From assembly GCA_002706765.1 (NCBI GenBank), contig PAJV01000076.1, forward strand, positions 310,001-374,000: DNA of 64,000 nt, written 5' to 3'. This document shows positions 19,301 to 28,060 of the stretch, one piece after another. This DNA is from Gimesia sp. Its GTDB lineage: Bacteria; Planctomycetota; Planctomycetia; Planctomycetales; Planctomycetaceae. The notes below the pieces were generated by a model, which did not search any database, had not been told where the DNA came from, and saw only the letters and a list, made by a program, of their open reading frames with translations. Position numbers and translations under genes: made by a program. The stretch's first letter is position 1. Each line of letters starts with the position of its first letter.

Positions 19301-19895
19301 TCTCGGTTGAGAAGGTGAAATAGCTTCCGCCCCATTCCGAGTTACCCAGACGCGAAACCAGCATATCCGCTTTGTCGGTGATCTGTTTTCCGCTGGGGGC
19401 CGTCATTGTGACTTCTGTATCCTTGCCGACATATTCTGCAAGCTTTCGCAGCTCATCCGGATTGTCCCAGTCCATCCAGTAACCCAGACGCACCGACTGT
19501 TCTGTCTGACGGGCGGCAAAACGCAAAACACGTTTTTTACATTCATTGACAAACTTGTCGATCCCATGCGAAACGACTTCCTGCTTCGTTCCATACCCCA
19601 GTTCTTTTTCCACTTCGACTTCAACCCAGAGTCCCTGGCAGTCAAAACCGTTCTGAAAACGAAGTTCATGCCCGGTCATGGCGTAATAACGCTGGTAGGC
19701 GTCTTTGTAGGTTCTGCCCCAGGCGTGATGAACACCCATCGGGTTATTGGCAGTCATCGGACCGTCAATAAAGCTCCATTTGGGTTTGCCCTGATTTTTC
19801 CTGCGAAGCTGATCAAACGTCTGGTTTTCTTCCCAGAATTTGAGGATTTCGTGTTCACCTTTGATAAAGCTGGCGTCAGTGACTTTTTGAAACAT
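16341..19895 (-). CDS. ileS: isoleucyl-tRNA synthetase with altered signature motifs
   Basis: Class I aminoacyl-tRNA synthetase of 1184 residues charging tRNA-Ile. Length, C-terminal region ([18 protein letters not shown]) and overall order resemble the eukaryote-like type 2 IleRS. Two signature motifs differ from the textbook. The HIGH motif reads G54-V-H-H57 (GXHH instead of HXGH). The KMSKS loop reads M699-HKSDG704. The editing domain ([22 protein letters not shown]) and the tRNA-binding helical domain ([12 protein letters not shown]) are intact. An altered GXHH signature is known, from memory, in a subset of bacterial type 2 IleRS with very high mupirocin resistance. Whether another IleRS exists in this genome cannot be seen. 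Confidence 0.9.
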   Translation of the reverse strand: MFQKVTDASFIKGEHEILKFWEENQTFDQLRRKNQGKPKWSFIDGPMTANNPMGVHHAWGRTYKDAYQRYYAMTGHELRFQNGFDCQGLWVEVEVEKELGYGTKQEVVSHGIDKFVNECKKRVLRFAARQTEQSVRLGYWMDWDNPDELRKLAEYVGKDTEVTMTAPSGKQITDKADMLVSRLGNSEWGGSYFTFSTENNETIWTFLKKCFERGKVYRGHDVMPWSGRGGSAYSQMEVADGRKLSVHKSVFVRFPLKDREKEYLLIWTTTPWTLTSNVAAAINPDLEYVKLRAKKDDAVYYFAKDNLEYQRLSREFKEGFGRPEWSWPKDVPKLKTLAQIFKEQGGYEILETIKGAQMVGWEYTGPFDDLPAQQAPGGHPSDETLLDQTGISCHKVVDGGRDFKGNPHVVAGEGTGIVHTAPGCGDVDHQLGKQLGLVAIAPLGEDGRFEEGFGEFTGKEAIDPATPELVFERLKEKDLLVSVEPYPHIYPHCWRTGDELIFRLVDEWFINMDWREEIKDVTRQIDWVPSSIDGEQHELEWLTNMRDWMVSKKRFWGLALPIWVDEETGDFEVIGSLAELKERAVEGWEALEGHTPHRPWIDAVKLKNPKTGNLMSRIPDVGNPWLDAGIVPFSTMQYNTNQAEWEKWYPADLVTECFPGQFRNWFYALLSMATMMDGTPPFKTLLGYRLVLNEEGKPMHKSDGTAIWFEEAAEQLGVDTMRWMYLAHNPASDLRFGMRNPEQHVTLETPEGPISETREGTPTCLVESKPADEIRRQVLIPLWNSYAFFVNYARLDEFDPAQDRIPVADRPEIDRWILSNLQALLASAKTEIEAYNFAGFLKNATAFIDDLSNWYIRRNRRRFWRSQDANDTDKLAAYQTLFEVLVTLSKALAPSIPFLSERMYQNLVTSWDQSAPQSVHLCDFPECDASLLDEELNFRAAQAQIVVKLGHKLRDESNQRVRQPLAELRFACQTTQQSDAIVSLATTIEEELNIKLVTRCENLDDLVSYTYKPNLKTLGPKYGKLLGMLRQQLPEVGDEVLGPLRRGESVSLDLAGNQIDLEPDDVLVGTEQAADWVCADEQGIQIAVSTKLTPELEQEGMARDFVRQIQQLRKEADLEIEDRIKIFFNPADATEVKEAVTNWSDYILGETLGDQLEQSELAGDSKEVSIGNSKVSLRIEKASS

Positions 19896-20152
19896 CGGAA
19901 AATCTTATTGAGTTATTTTGATTGAAAATGAGTTTAGAGAAATTAAACGCGTCCAATTTCACTATGGTGACAGACCGACTAAGATATTGAATTCAACGAT
20001 TAGAAACGCGTCACGCGCTGCCGGGGCTGTCCTGAGACAGAAGTATAATAGCGGGAATGCGTTAAGTATTACAGAGACAGCACTTTCTTACGAGGCATGT
20101 AAATTCGTATTTGTAGCTGTTTTATCATAATATTTCCAGTTTGAGAGTCAGA

Positions 20153-20629
20153 ATGTCCGAGCCGAAAGAACCTTTATTCCATGTTGTCCTGTATCAGCCG
20201 GATATCCCCCAGAATACAGGGAATATCGGCCGAACCTGCGTCGCCGTCGGTGCCAAACTGTGGCTGGTGCGTCCACTGGGATTCCAGTTGGATGCCAAGC
20301 ATTTACGGCGGGCCGGTATGGATTACTGGCAACACCTGAACTGGGAAGCCGTGGACAGCCTGGCGGAAGTACAGACAAAGCTACAGGACAGGACATGGTG
20401 GAAGCTGACCAAGTTCGCAACCCGCTTTGTCTGGGATGCGGAGCTGGAACCCGGTCAGGTGTTTCTGTTTGGCAGCGAAAGTAACGGTCTGCCTCCCCGG
20501 CTCCTCGAAGAAGATCCGGATTCCAACCTGAAGCTGCCGATGCACCAGGAAGTTCGCAGCCTGAATCTGGCCAGTACTGCAACTGCCGTCATGTACGAAG
20601 CAGTACGCCAGTTTGGAGGATTAAGCTGA
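20153..20629 (+). CDS. trmL: tRNA (cytidine/uridine-34-2'-O)-methyltransferase
   Basis: SpoU/SPOUT-family enzyme that methylates the wobble ribose of tRNA-Leu isoacceptors using SAM. The 158-residue length and motifs fit Trm[18 protein letters not shown] (motif 1), [10 protein letters not shown] (motif 2) and [15 protein letters not shown] (motif 3), which form the trefoil knot SAM site. The ATG at 20153 begins the conserved region; an upstream in-frame TTG (20141) has no support. The gene converges with the aldo/keto reductase, with only 8 bp between stop codons and no evident terminator. The 257-bp spacer before it holds no gene I can support. Confidence 0.95.
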   Translation: MSEPKEPLFHVVLYQPDIPQNTGNIGRTCVAVGAKLWLVRPLGFQLDAKHLRRAGMDYWQHLNWEAVDSLAEVQTKLQDRTWWKLTKFATRFVWDAELEPGQVFLFGSESNGLPPRLLEEDPDSNLKLPMHQEVRSLNLASTATAVMYEAVRQFGGLS

Positions 20630-20637
20630 ACCGCCTG

Positions 20638-21639
20638 CTATTTCCCCCGCCCTGTTACCGGATATTGCGGATCCTGGAAGCCTTTTCCACTGTGTTCTCC
20701 CGGCGGGACGAGTGAATCGATAAAGGCTTCGTCTTCTGCTGTGATCTCGACGTCCAGGCAACCCAGGTTGTCATCGAACTGTTCCATGGTGCGCGGGCCG
20801 ATGATGATCGATGTGAGAATGGGATTAGCCATACACCAGGCGAGCGCGAAGTTTGTCATCGAGACTCCCTTCTTGTCGCAGTAATCTGCGATTTCCTGGG
20901 AGAGTTTAATACTCACATCACGCAGTTCGGCTTCTTTCATGCGTTTATCATCGCGAGAGGCACGGCTGCCTTCCGGAAAAGGCTGGTCCGGGCGATATTT
21001 TCCGGTCAGGATCCCACGAGCCAGCGGGCTGTAACTGACGACGCCAATCCCCTTTTCCTGGCAGAGAGGCATCAGTTCCACCTCGATGTCACGATTCATA
21101 ATGTTATACAGGGGTTGCACACAGCTGAATGAATACAGGTTGCGGACATCGCTTGTCCAGAGTGCTTCAGCCAGTCTCCAGGCACGGAAATTGGAGCAGG
21201 CGATGTAGCGTACTTTTCCAGAACGGACCATGTCATCCAGGGTACGCAGGGTTTCTTCGATCGGGGTCTGGTAGTCGGGGGTGTGGACATAATAGATGTC
21301 GACGTAGTCGGTATCCAGACGCTGCAGACTGCGATCCAGTTCCCGCATCAGATGGACTCTGCTGGCACCGGCATCATTGGGGCCGTCTCCCATCGGCGCG
21401 CGTCCCTTGGTTGCCAGGATGACCTTATCTCGTTTTTCTTTCAGCGCCTTTCCCACAACCAGTTCGGATCCTCCGGTGCTGTACATGTTGGCGGTGTCGA
21501 AAAAGTTGATGCCCAGGTCAATGGCTTTATGCATAATGGCGATCGAGTCTGCTTCACTGGTCGGTCCACCAAACATCATTGTGCCCAGGCAGACGGGGGA
21601 AACGCGTACGCCAGCTTTCCCTAAATTGCGGTAATCCAT
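20638..21639 (-). CDS. aldo/keto reductase
   Basis: NADPH-dependent oxidoreductase of the AKR superfamily (YghZ/Tas-like group), 333 residues, TIM barrel. Catalytic residues are visible: Asp and Tyr in FFDTANMYS, Lys in VILATKG and the substrate-site His in YYVHTPD. The C-terminal nucleotide-binding loop reads IIIGPRTMEQFDDNL. GCAGGA lies nine bases before the ATG at 21639; a TTG three codons upstream is the alternative. Physiological substrate is unknown and the neighbours give no hint. Confidence 0.93.
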   Translation of the reverse strand: MDYRNLGKAGVRVSPVCLGTMMFGGPTSEADSIAIMHKAIDLGINFFDTANMYSTGGSELVVGKALKEKRDKVILATKGRAPMGDGPNDAGASRVHLMRELDRSLQRLDTDYVDIYYVHTPDYQTPIEETLRTLDDMVRSGKVRYIACSNFRAWRLAEALWTSDVRNLYSFSCVQPLYNIMNRDIEVELMPLCQEKGIGVVSYSPLARGILTGKYRPDQPFPEGSRASRDDKRMKEAELRDVSIKLSQEIADYCDKKGVSMTNFALAWCMANPILTSIIIGPRTMEQFDDNLGCLDVEITAEDEAFIDSLVPPGEHSGKGFQDPQYPVTGRGK

Positions 21640-21931
21640 AATTGTCAATCCTGCAGAGAGTAGGTGTCAGTCGGTTGAGTTTATCACGAGTTCTATCTTC
21701 GGTTTTTATGACAGATTTCTCAAGGGACCTTAAATTCCTTGAACAGACGTGGTTGAAGATTTTCGCTCAGCCTGTTAAAGTAACTCTTTGCCCCCTTGGG
21801 GTTTATATGAGACCTGATTGATTCTGCAATGACTGTTGGCTGTTAAGCTAATTGATACCAATGGTTTAAGATAAAACGAATTCAACTGAACTTATTTAAT
21901 CTAGAAGTAAATACGAAAGGCATTTCTTCGA

Positions 21932-22021
21932 ATGGGAACCAAGAAGACAGGTAAAGGTCGTCGAAAAATTGGTCGTAAAAAACGACGTGCGCGAGCTAAG
22001 ATCAGGCATCGTAAGGGTTAA
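21932..22021 (+). CDS. 29-residue very basic peptide, possible ribosome-associated protein
   Basis: Open frame from ATG 21932 to TAA 22021. The peptide begins MGTKKTGKGRRKIGRKKRR and ends AKIRHRKG; more than half of its residues are Arg or Lys, and it has no acidic residue. GAAAGG lies about 11 bases before the start. Size and composition recall the tiny ribosomal proteins of the bTHX/bS22 (AURKAIP1/COX24-like) kind, but I cannot assign it to a named family. It stands alone between a divergent aldo/keto reductase and a convergent reductase, with a terminator about 125 bp downstream. Its lone, conserved-looking context and RBS favour a real gene over chance. Confidence 0.6.
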   Translation: MGTKKTGKGRRKIGRKKRRARAKIRHRKG

Positions 22022-22144
22022 TTCCCATTTTTGCCTGGCAGGTCAGGTTCTGCTGGCTCCTTGAAGTGCATACTTTAAGGTCCTGATGCTTTGCGCTATC
22101 AGTGAAGCAGCACCGGATTTGAATTGCCGGAACACAGAGACAAT

Positions 22145-22170
22145 AAGGGGCTTATTTGAGCCCCTTCTTT
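22145..22170. terminator. intrinsic terminator between convergent genes
   Basis: AAGGGGCT (22145-22152) and AGCCCCTT (22159-22166) form an 8-bp stem with a 6-nt loop followed by CTTTC. It lies between the small basic ORF and the end of the reductase gene and could serve both. Confidence 0.65.
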
Positions 22171-22223
22171 CGTTGGTTGGTAATACTTCCATGTCTGTTA
22201 TCGAATGTCCGATATCAGGTGAT

Positions 22224-23183
22224 CTACCAGTATTTCTCGAAGTGGATGTTACCCGGATTTTTGGGGGTAGAAAGCTTGTAGCCCTGTTCTGTGAGCAGTT
22301 CTACCATCCCCTTGGAATCCGGGAAAACCAGTTCCCCCTGCTCATTTTTTTCGGGAAGACCGATCATGGAAGGGTTTCCGCAGAGAAAGACGTGTGTGTT
22401 TTCCGGATCGGGTGACCAGCCAAACGCTTCTTCGAATCGTGCGGGGCGAATGATATCCTGCAGGTACTGTTTTCCCACATAGGACGGGTGATTCTCATCC
22501 ATGTTTACCGGCTCGCGTGTCGTGAAAGCACCGTAGCGGTAGTTGGAGAACTGTTTCTGCAACTGTTCCTGCTGATCGAGATATCCCAGGTCACCTTTGT
22601 AGCGGACGCAGGTCATGGAAACGATGCGTCCTGTATGACCCCGTTTTAACAACTCGATACTCATCGAATTATGCGGCGCTTCTCCCGTTCCCGTGCCGGC
22701 AAAGATCACGTTATTACCCGGTTCTACCGGTTTCAGCGTATAGGTTCCGACGGGCTTTTTCCCCAGATGCAGGCGATCTCCCTCTTTGAGACGAAACAGC
22801 CGCGGGGTGAGTGGTGGATCATCTGTGTCAGGACGTAATACCAGCGTGATGTAAAACTCGAGATAATCAATTTCATCATTGGCCAGCAGCTTGCCCTGCA
22901 GATTCAGCATCGGGCAGGAGATGGAGTAGGCACGACGAATCAGTTTTGGCTTTTCCAGCTCGGCTAAGGGACCTCCATCGACACGGTGTTCCCAGCTACC
23001 CAGGCCCAGTGTTGTGTATTGCCCCCCTGAAAAAGGGGGTACTTCTTCGTCGGGTTTGATGCGCACAATCATCAAATGATCGTGTGGCATCCGCAGATCC
23101 ATCACCGACGCGTTGTAGTATTTGTGTCGAAGTTCTTCAATTTCTGGAGTCGATTGACCGGTCGGAGGATTCGATGGATTCAT
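22224..23183 (-). CDS. ferredoxin--NADP reductase-like flavoprotein
   Basis: 319-residue member of the ferredoxin-NADP+ reductase family, shuttling electrons between NAD(P)H and ferredoxin or flavodoxin. The FAD-binding domain carries R84-AYS in RRAYSIS, the hallmark RxYS motif. The NADP domain begins VIFAGTGTGEAPHNSM (160-174) and contains the HVFLCGNPSMI motif. The protein ends in an aromatic residue (HFEKYW), as expected where the terminal aromatic stacks on the flavin. It has about 60 residues more than bacterial Fpr, in an N-terminal extension and insertion. AGGGAGAG precedes the ATG. Confidence 0.9.
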   Translation of the reverse strand: MNPSNPPTGQSTPEIEELRHKYYNASVMDLRMPHDHLMIVRIKPDEEVPPFSGGQYTTLGLGSWEHRVDGGPLAELEKPKLIRRAYSISCPMLNLQGKLLANDEIDYLEFYITLVLRPDTDDPPLTPRLFRLKEGDRLHLGKKPVGTYTLKPVEPGNNVIFAGTGTGEAPHNSMSIELLKRGHTGRIVSMTCVRYKGDLGYLDQQEQLQKQFSNYRYGAFTTREPVNMDENHPSYVGKQYLQDIIRPARFEEAFGWSPDPENTHVFLCGNPSMIGLPEKNEQGELVFPDSKGMVELLTEQGYKLSTPKNPGNIHFEKYW

Positions 23184-23557
23184 GACTCTCCCTGTCGCGA
23201 TGGGTTATCACCGTTGATGGTGATCTCTTGATTTTGAATTGTGGAACTGTCCCTTTGCTGGTTGCAGATCCACAATGTTTCCACATCGAACTCGCTCTGA
23301 TTTCAGAATGAGTTCTCAAATCCAAAAGGATAAGAATATGATGTTCTCTTTATGTCGTGTCTATCTTCTATCACTTTTTCTGCTCAGAAAGTCAAGTCAG
23401 ATCCAAAGTTTAATAACAGTCACACCTGTTTCAGATCCATCAGGGGCAGGCTGTTGTAATTAAAAAAGCCTTAAGGAATCTGATCAATCAGGATATCCGA
23501 TTTAGTGAAATAGTGAAAACGGGTAAAACCAATCGATTTCAACGGGACTGTCAGCTC
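23184..23557. other. 374-bp spacer without a recognisable gene
   Basis: Lies between the start of the reductase gene and the end of the methyltransferase gene, both on the minus strand, so it should hold the reductase promoter. A 74-codon plus-strand frame (23239-23463) has no ribosome binding site and an unlikely composition. I see no clear terminator or repeat. Confidence 0.4.
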
Positions 23558-24544
23558 TCAGTTCGTGTCATTTGTGGACCTGGTTCCCTGGATATTCACG
23601 CCACTGCCAATCAATAGATTATGGTGATAACACCAGAGATAGAACCGTCCCTTCTTCTCCGGTGGCAGAACTTTCAGGTTTTCAAATCCCGCCTGTTCGA
23701 ACCAGGATCTGAGTTCCGCGGTTGTATGGTGATACTGATAGGCGGGGGCAAACCAGTCAAATGTGTCGCAGACACGATTCTCCCAGTTGGAGTGGTTACT
23801 GAAATTAACGATCTTGTTGAGAACTTTATTGATGACCGGCAATCCTCCCAGCCAGGCACCCAGGCGACACCAGGGTTCCAGCTTTTCCGGCGACATCCGC
23901 GTGGTGATTTTTCGTAACCCGCTATTGATCCATTCCTGCCACCACTGATTCCTGCGATAGAGCCAGACAGAGTATTTTCCGCCGGGCTTGACCATGCGAG
24001 CCACTGCGTCGAAGACCGCGCGAGTCTCTTTATCGTGATGCATGACGCCGATGGAAAAGACAAAATCGAAAGATTCGGGTTCAAAAGGCAGATGTTTCAA
24101 ATCAGCCTGCACCAGGTTCACATGTTCGAGGTGCGCAGTCAGCTGTTGCGCTTTCTCGACGGCTGTGGTATGGTCGGCACCAAACACGATGCCCCCTGCT
24201 TCGGCTGCGACTTTACAGTAACGACCGCCGCCACAACCGGCGTCCAGAATTTTGAGGCCTTTCAGTTCATCCAGTTCCATTCCGGTTTTCGCGGTGAATG
24301 TGGCCCGGTCTTCATCTGGGTGCGCGACTTCGTATTTATTCCACTGCAGGCCGAAGCTGGAAAGGTGTTCCTGCTCGACAAAGCGGGGAATTCCCATGAG
24401 TACCGGATAGGCCTGGCTGTTTTGGGAATCGATCAGCTGTTGTTGTGACGGATTCCATTCGAGTGGACGGCACTCGTCCGGACTTCTCAATACTTCCAGG
24501 AGATCCTGAGAAAGAAAATTGCCGGATGATGTTTCTTTCGTCAT
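23558..24544 (-). CDS. class I SAM-dependent methyltransferase
   Basis: 328-residue Rossmann-fold methyltransferase. Motif I is LKILDAGCGGGRY, followed by an acidic strand end (VFGADHT), motif for adenine (QADLKHLPFEPESFDFVFSIGVMHH) and a UbiE/MenG-like PGGKYSVWLYRR. The first 60 residues resemble a Trm112-like small domain (LLEVLRSPDECRPLEW...YPVLMGIPRF) but lack the zinc cysteines. The C-terminal extension contains a Trp-rich WQEWINSGLRKITTRM segment, suggesting a large hydrophobic or membrane-linked substrate. The substrate is unknown. It lies 47 bp downstream of the MBL hydrolase gene on the same strand, so a two-gene operon is likely. Confidence 0.85.
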   Translation of the reverse strand: MTKETSSGNFLSQDLLEVLRSPDECRPLEWNPSQQQLIDSQNSQAYPVLMGIPRFVEQEHLSSFGLQWNKYEVAHPDEDRATFTAKTGMELDELKGLKILDAGCGGGRYCKVAAEAGGIVFGADHTTAVEKAQQLTAHLEHVNLVQADLKHLPFEPESFDFVFSIGVMHHDKETRAVFDAVARMVKPGGKYSVWLYRRNQWWQEWINSGLRKITTRMSPEKLEPWCRLGAWLGGLPVINKVLNKIVNFSNHSNWENRVCDTFDWFAPAYQYHHTTAELRSWFEQAGFENLKVLPPEKKGRFYLWCYHHNLLIGSGVNIQGTRSTNDTN

Positions 24545-24591
24545 GATGGCTGACTGCTTACCTGAAAATGATCTGAGAAATGATGAGTGGT

Positions 24592-25326
24592 TTAAAATTC
24601 CAGTTCCATCAGATCTTCGCCCAGAATGGTATTGGGAAAGATCTGTTGTGCAACTTTGATTCCGATGGGATCGTCGCCGGTCTGCTGCGGGTCGATGTGT
24701 GTTAAGACCAGCTTTCCTACGTTGGCATCGCGTGCAAGTTCAGCAACCGGGGTCGTGTGACTGTGCCCGGTTTTGTCGGCCCATTCGGCCATGTCATCCG
24801 GAAAATAACATTCATGAATCAGGAGATCGACACCCTTTACAAATTCCAGATGCTGTGCGGGATTGGCTGTATCTGTGATATAAGCCAGAGAATGTCCAGG
24901 CCAGTCGATGCGATAGCCGACCGAGCCCCCCGGGTGTTCCAGGGGAATGTGTTTCAGAATCCCCTGCTCTGCGACGGAAACAGTTTCCGGGAGAGGTGTG
25001 AATAGATAACCGGGTAACAGGGGAAAGATTTCTTCGGAAAACAGGTGAGTCTGGATGGCGTTCAACTTGGAAGCTTCTCCATACAGTTTGACGGAATCAA
25101 CCTGATCGGTGAGCATCGGGACCAGAAAAAAAGAGAGCCCGACAATATGATCGAGATGAGCATGTGTCAGGAAAATCTGCAGGTCCCGCGTCTTGAGAAA
25201 TTGCTGAACGCGAAAGAAGCTGGTCCCCGCGTCAAAGATGACACCCAGTTCCGGGAGCATCAGGCAGGCGGTATGGCGGCGTTCGTTCGGGTGATATCCA
25301 CCAGTCCCCAGCAAGACAATTCGCAT
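24592..25326 (-). CDS. MBL-fold metal-dependent hydrolase (RNase Z-like)
   Basis: Metallo-beta-lactamase-fold hydrolase with the di-zinc motif LTHAHLDHIVG and further ligands in HPGGSVGYRI, YITDTA and HECYF...HSHTT. The opening MRIVLLGTGGYHPNERRHT is typical of the RNase Z/cyclic phosphodiesterase/AtsA branch. I place the start at 25326 because GGGAGAG precedes it and the conserved domain begins there; the frame is open for 25 more codons upstream, without homology-like sequence. It may process RNA ends or cleave phosphodiesters; a tRNA 3'-end role cannot be claimed without the exosite arm, which is not evident. First gene of a likely operon with the methyltransferase. Confidence 0.88.
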   Translation of the reverse strand: MRIVLLGTGGYHPNERRHTACLMLPELGVIFDAGTSFFRVQQFLKTRDLQIFLTHAHLDHIVGLSFFLVPMLTDQVDSVKLYGEASKLNAIQTHLFSEEIFPLLPGYLFTPLPETVSVAEQGILKHIPLEHPGGSVGYRIDWPGHSLAYITDTANPAQHLEFVKGVDLLIHECYFPDDMAEWADKTGHSHTTPVAELARDANVGKLVLTHIDPQQTGDDPIGIKVAQQIFPNTILGEDLMELEF

Positions 25327-25440
25327 TGTTCCACTCTCCCGCGATTGGGTTGCCCCATAATCTGATTTCATCGTCAACTTTCCTGAATGACATTCAGCCA
25401 CTCAGAGAGACAGCGTGCTGCATCAGACCTTAGTCTCTGT

Positions 25441-25484
25441 AAAAAGTGCCCGTTAATCAAGTTGTGATACCTGATTAACGGGCA
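25441..25484 (-). terminator. intrinsic terminator of gnd
   Basis: Thirteen-bp perfect stem (TGCCCGTTAATCA, 25447-25459, with TGATTAACGGGCA, 25472-25484). On the minus strand it is followed by CTTTTT. It lies 60 bp after the gnd stop codon. Confidence 0.9.
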
Positions 25485-25544
25485 GAAACGCAAGTTGACT
25501 ACGATAAAATCTGATGGTGACTGATCAATGATCCCATGCAGGAA

Positions 25545-26981
25545 TTACGAATCCAGACGGCGTTCACGAATCCAGTCAGTATGGAAAGTGCCTTCTTTAT
25601 CCGTTCGCTGGTAGGTGTGAGCACCAAAGTAGTCCCGTTGAGCCTGCAGCAGGTTGGCTGGCAGACGAGCCTGTCGATATCCATCAAAGTAGCTTAAAGC
25701 GGCAGTGAAACTGGGAACCGGAAGACCGAGTTCCACGGCAGTTGCAACTACACGTCTCCAGCTGGGTTGTGCTTTTTCAATGGCGTTGCGGAAGAAGTCG
25801 TCCAGCAGCAGGTTTTCCAGCTGTGGATTTTTGTCAAAGGCTGCTTTGATGTCCTGCAGGAAGGTGGATCGGATGATACAGCCACCCCGCCACAGCAGGG
25901 CGATATCGCCATTATTCAGATTCCAGCCAAAGTGTTCGGCGGCGGAATTCAGTTGGACGTAACCCTGGGCATAGCTGCATAATTTTGAGGCGTACAATGC
26001 CTGGCGGACGTCTTCAATGAACTGATCCCGGTCCCCTTCAAACTTTTTATCTGGTCCGCTGAGAATTTTGGAAGCCCGGACACGGGCGTCTTTCTGAGCT
26101 GACAGGCAGCGTGCATACACGGCTTCGGTAATCAGCGTGGTGGGAACCCCCAGGTCGAGAGCATGCTGGCTCATCCACTTACCGGTACCCTTCTGTTTGG
26201 CGGTATCCAGGATTTCATCGACCAGATACTCACCCGTTTCTTCATCAATCACGGTGAAGATATCTCGGGTGATTTCAATCAGATAGCTTTCCAGCTCACC
26301 CTGATTCCACTCATCGAATACTTTATACAATTCCTGGTTGGTCAGTCCCAATGCGTGTTTGAGGATGTAGTAGGATTCACAGATCAGCTGCATGTCGCCA
26401 TATTCGATCCCGTTGTGGACCATTTTGACATAGTGGCCGGCACCCGCTTCCCCTACCCATTCGCAGCAGGGAATATCATTATTTTCGCCTACTTTGGCGG
26501 AGATATCCTGCAGGATTGATTTCACGTGAGGCCAGCCATCAGGAGATCCGCCTGGCATGATGCTGGGGCCCTTGAGTGCGCCCTCTTCACCACCGGAGAC
26601 TCCGGTTCCAATAAACAGCAGGCCAGCGTCTTCCACTTCTTTAGTACGGCGGTTGGTGTCGTCGAAGTGAGTGTTTCCGCCGTCGATAATGATGTCGCCG
26701 GGGCTTAGCATGCCTTTCAGATCGTTGATGATGGAATCGACGGCAGGTCCTGCTTTGACCATCAGCATAATCTTGCGGGGGGCTGCGAGATTATCGACGA
26801 GTTCTTTCAGCGTATGGTAACCGGTAATCTGCTGTTCGTCAGTTTTACTGCTGATAAATTCGTCGGTGACACTGGTCGTCCGGTTGAAAACGCCCACTGA
26901 ATAGCCGTGATTTGCCATATTCAGTACCAGGTTCTGTCCCATCACTGCCAGACCTACCAGGCCGATATCGTGTTTTGACAT
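25545..26981 (-). CDS. gnd: 6-phosphogluconate dehydrogenase, decarboxylating
   Basis: Converts 6-phosphogluconate and NADP+ to ribulose 5-phosphate, CO2 and NADPH in the oxidative pentose phosphate pathway. The 478 residues match the long (dimeric) form. Visible are the dinucleotide fold GLAVMGQNLVLNMA (9-22), N33-R-T35 after strand 2 which favours NADP, IIDGGNTH (98-105), GTGVSGGEEGALKGPS, and the catalytic Lys186 in HYVKMVHNGIEYGD with substrate-binding residues around it. The C-terminal tail crossing the partner subunit (THTYQRTDKEG) is present. It is the last gene of a cluster with the HAD hydrolase and phosphofructokinase and has its own strong terminator. Confidence 0.97.
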   Translation of the reverse strand: MSKHDIGLVGLAVMGQNLVLNMANHGYSVGVFNRTTSVTDEFISSKTDEQQITGYHTLKELVDNLAAPRKIMLMVKAGPAVDSIINDLKGMLSPGDIIIDGGNTHFDDTNRRTKEVEDAGLLFIGTGVSGGEEGALKGPSIMPGGSPDGWPHVKSILQDISAKVGENNDIPCCEWVGEAGAGHYVKMVHNGIEYGDMQLICESYYILKHALGLTNQELYKVFDEWNQGELESYLIEITRDIFTVIDEETGEYLVDEILDTAKQKGTGKWMSQHALDLGVPTTLITEAVYARCLSAQKDARVRASKILSGPDKKFEGDRDQFIEDVRQALYASKLCSYAQGYVQLNSAAEHFGWNLNNGDIALLWRGGCIIRSTFLQDIKAAFDKNPQLENLLLDDFFRNAIEKAQPSWRRVVATAVELGLPVPSFTAALSYFDGYRQARLPANLLQAQRDYFGAHTYQRTDKEGTFHTDWIRERRLDS

Positions 26982-27066
26982 TGTAAATTCTCGTTCACTT
27001 CTGATGTATTGTGGTTAATAAATGAGATTCGTTTCCGATATTTTCCGGAGAAATCGTAGGTAACGG

Positions 27067-27951
27067 TTATCGCTTCCAGGGAGGTAACTCGGGAAGATAA
27101 CTGTCGAATTCCGCAATGATCTTCTGCTGATATTCACCGGCAAATTCGCCATTGAGGAACTTATCACAGGCTTCGCTGATGAATCGTTCCCAGCTGGCTT
27201 CTTCTGCTCCGGGGTTAATCGGATAGAACAGAGCGCCGACCGCTTCTGCTGCTTTCATATCGCCGGGGGCATCCCCGATCATCAGAACTTTGTCGGAATC
27301 GTATCCGCAGGCTTTGGCCTGTCCCAGTGTTTCTTTTTTGCTGCCGGCTTCCTGTCCGCAGATTGCATCAACGTACTGAGCGATGTCGTGCTCTTCCCAT
27401 TCTTTATTGAGCGCCTCGTTGGGAGTTGCCGAGCAGACGATCATGTCGGCGACCGGATCCAGTTTGATCAGACTCTCTTTCACATTGGGATAAGGGGGCA
27501 CATCGTGAACCATGTCGGCGATCATTTCGTTGACAGCCAGCGACCACTTCAGTGCCAGTGCCAGATCCGGATCGCCGGTCTTTTCCACTTCAGCAGCCAA
27601 AGTCGGATTGCCCAGTTTAGTTTCCCGTTGAATCCAGTCGCGGACGCCCTGCAGCTTGGGAATCTTGACATTCCGGGACAGGACTTCCGGTCGTTCTTCC
27701 AGCAGGTCCAGTGCCAGGGTATAGGAGATAAACCGGTTGGCCCCCCGCCATTTGGAGTACAGGTTCGTGAACTCAGCTGCTTCACGGGCATATTTTGAAA
27801 TAGGCTGCAGGCCAAAATAATTGATGAAGTTTGGAATGAAACACTCTTTGTGTTTTATTTCCATCGAATCAAAAGCGCAACCATCTGAGTCGATGCCAAT
27901 CAAAAACTCGCTTTTTTTCTCAAAGCTGGTGTCCAACGGATTATCCGACAC
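27067..27951 (-). CDS. HAD-family hydrolase between phosphofructokinase and gnd
   Basis: 294-residue haloacid dehalogenase-superfamily phosphatase. Catalytic motif I is IGIDSDGCAFDSM with nucleophile Asp21 and acid/base Asp23. Motif II lies in IVCSATPNEAL, the Lys of motif III in GQEAGSKKETLG, and motif IV in VLMIGDAPGDMKAA. A large helical cap of about 110 residues lies between motifs I and II. A GTG start at 27951 is supported by GGGAGAAG just upstream. Position between two sugar-phosphate enzymes suggests a sugar-phosphate or phosphoglycolate-type substrate; this is inference. 85 bp separate it from gnd. Confidence 0.88.
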   Translation of the reverse strand: MSDNPLDTSFEKKSEFLIGIDSDGCAFDSMEIKHKECFIPNFINYFGLQPISKYAREAAEFTNLYSKWRGANRFISYTLALDLLEERPEVLSRNVKIPKLQGVRDWIQRETKLGNPTLAAEVEKTGDPDLALALKWSLAVNEMIADMVHDVPPYPNVKESLIKLDPVADMIVCSATPNEALNKEWEEHDIAQYVDAICGQEAGSKKETLGQAKACGYDSDKVLMIGDAPGDMKAAEAVGALFYPINPGAEEASWERFISEACDKFLNGEFAGEYQQKIIAEFDSYLPELPPWKR

Positions 27952-28001
27952 AATCTTCTCCCGAATGTTTATTTAAAGTCTGATACAGTGATTCAATACG
28001 G

Positions 28002-28060
28002 TTGACCGCCTGCCCGGCGGTCAAAACTTATGCTGACAGGCGTTCCAATTATCTGTCAGC
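28002..28060. repeat. tandem hairpins after the phosphofructokinase gene
   Basis: Two perfect stems. GCTGACAG/CTGTCAGC (28032-28039 with 28053-28060) begins inside the last codons of the phosphofructokinase gene, and TTGACCGCC/GGCGGTCAA (28002-28010 with 28016-28024) follows it in the direction of transcription. Neither has a T tract. They probably act as mRNA stabilisers or partial attenuators between this gene and the HAD gene. Confidence 0.5.

Noticed and set aside
19896-20130. 70-codon plus-strand frame between ileS and trmL
   Set aside because: No RBS and unlikely composition; the spacer probably holds the divergent promoters.
28002-28060. Rho-independent terminator after phosphofructokinase
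   Set aside because: Both stems are perfect but neither is followed by a T tract on the transcribed strand; kept only as hairpins.
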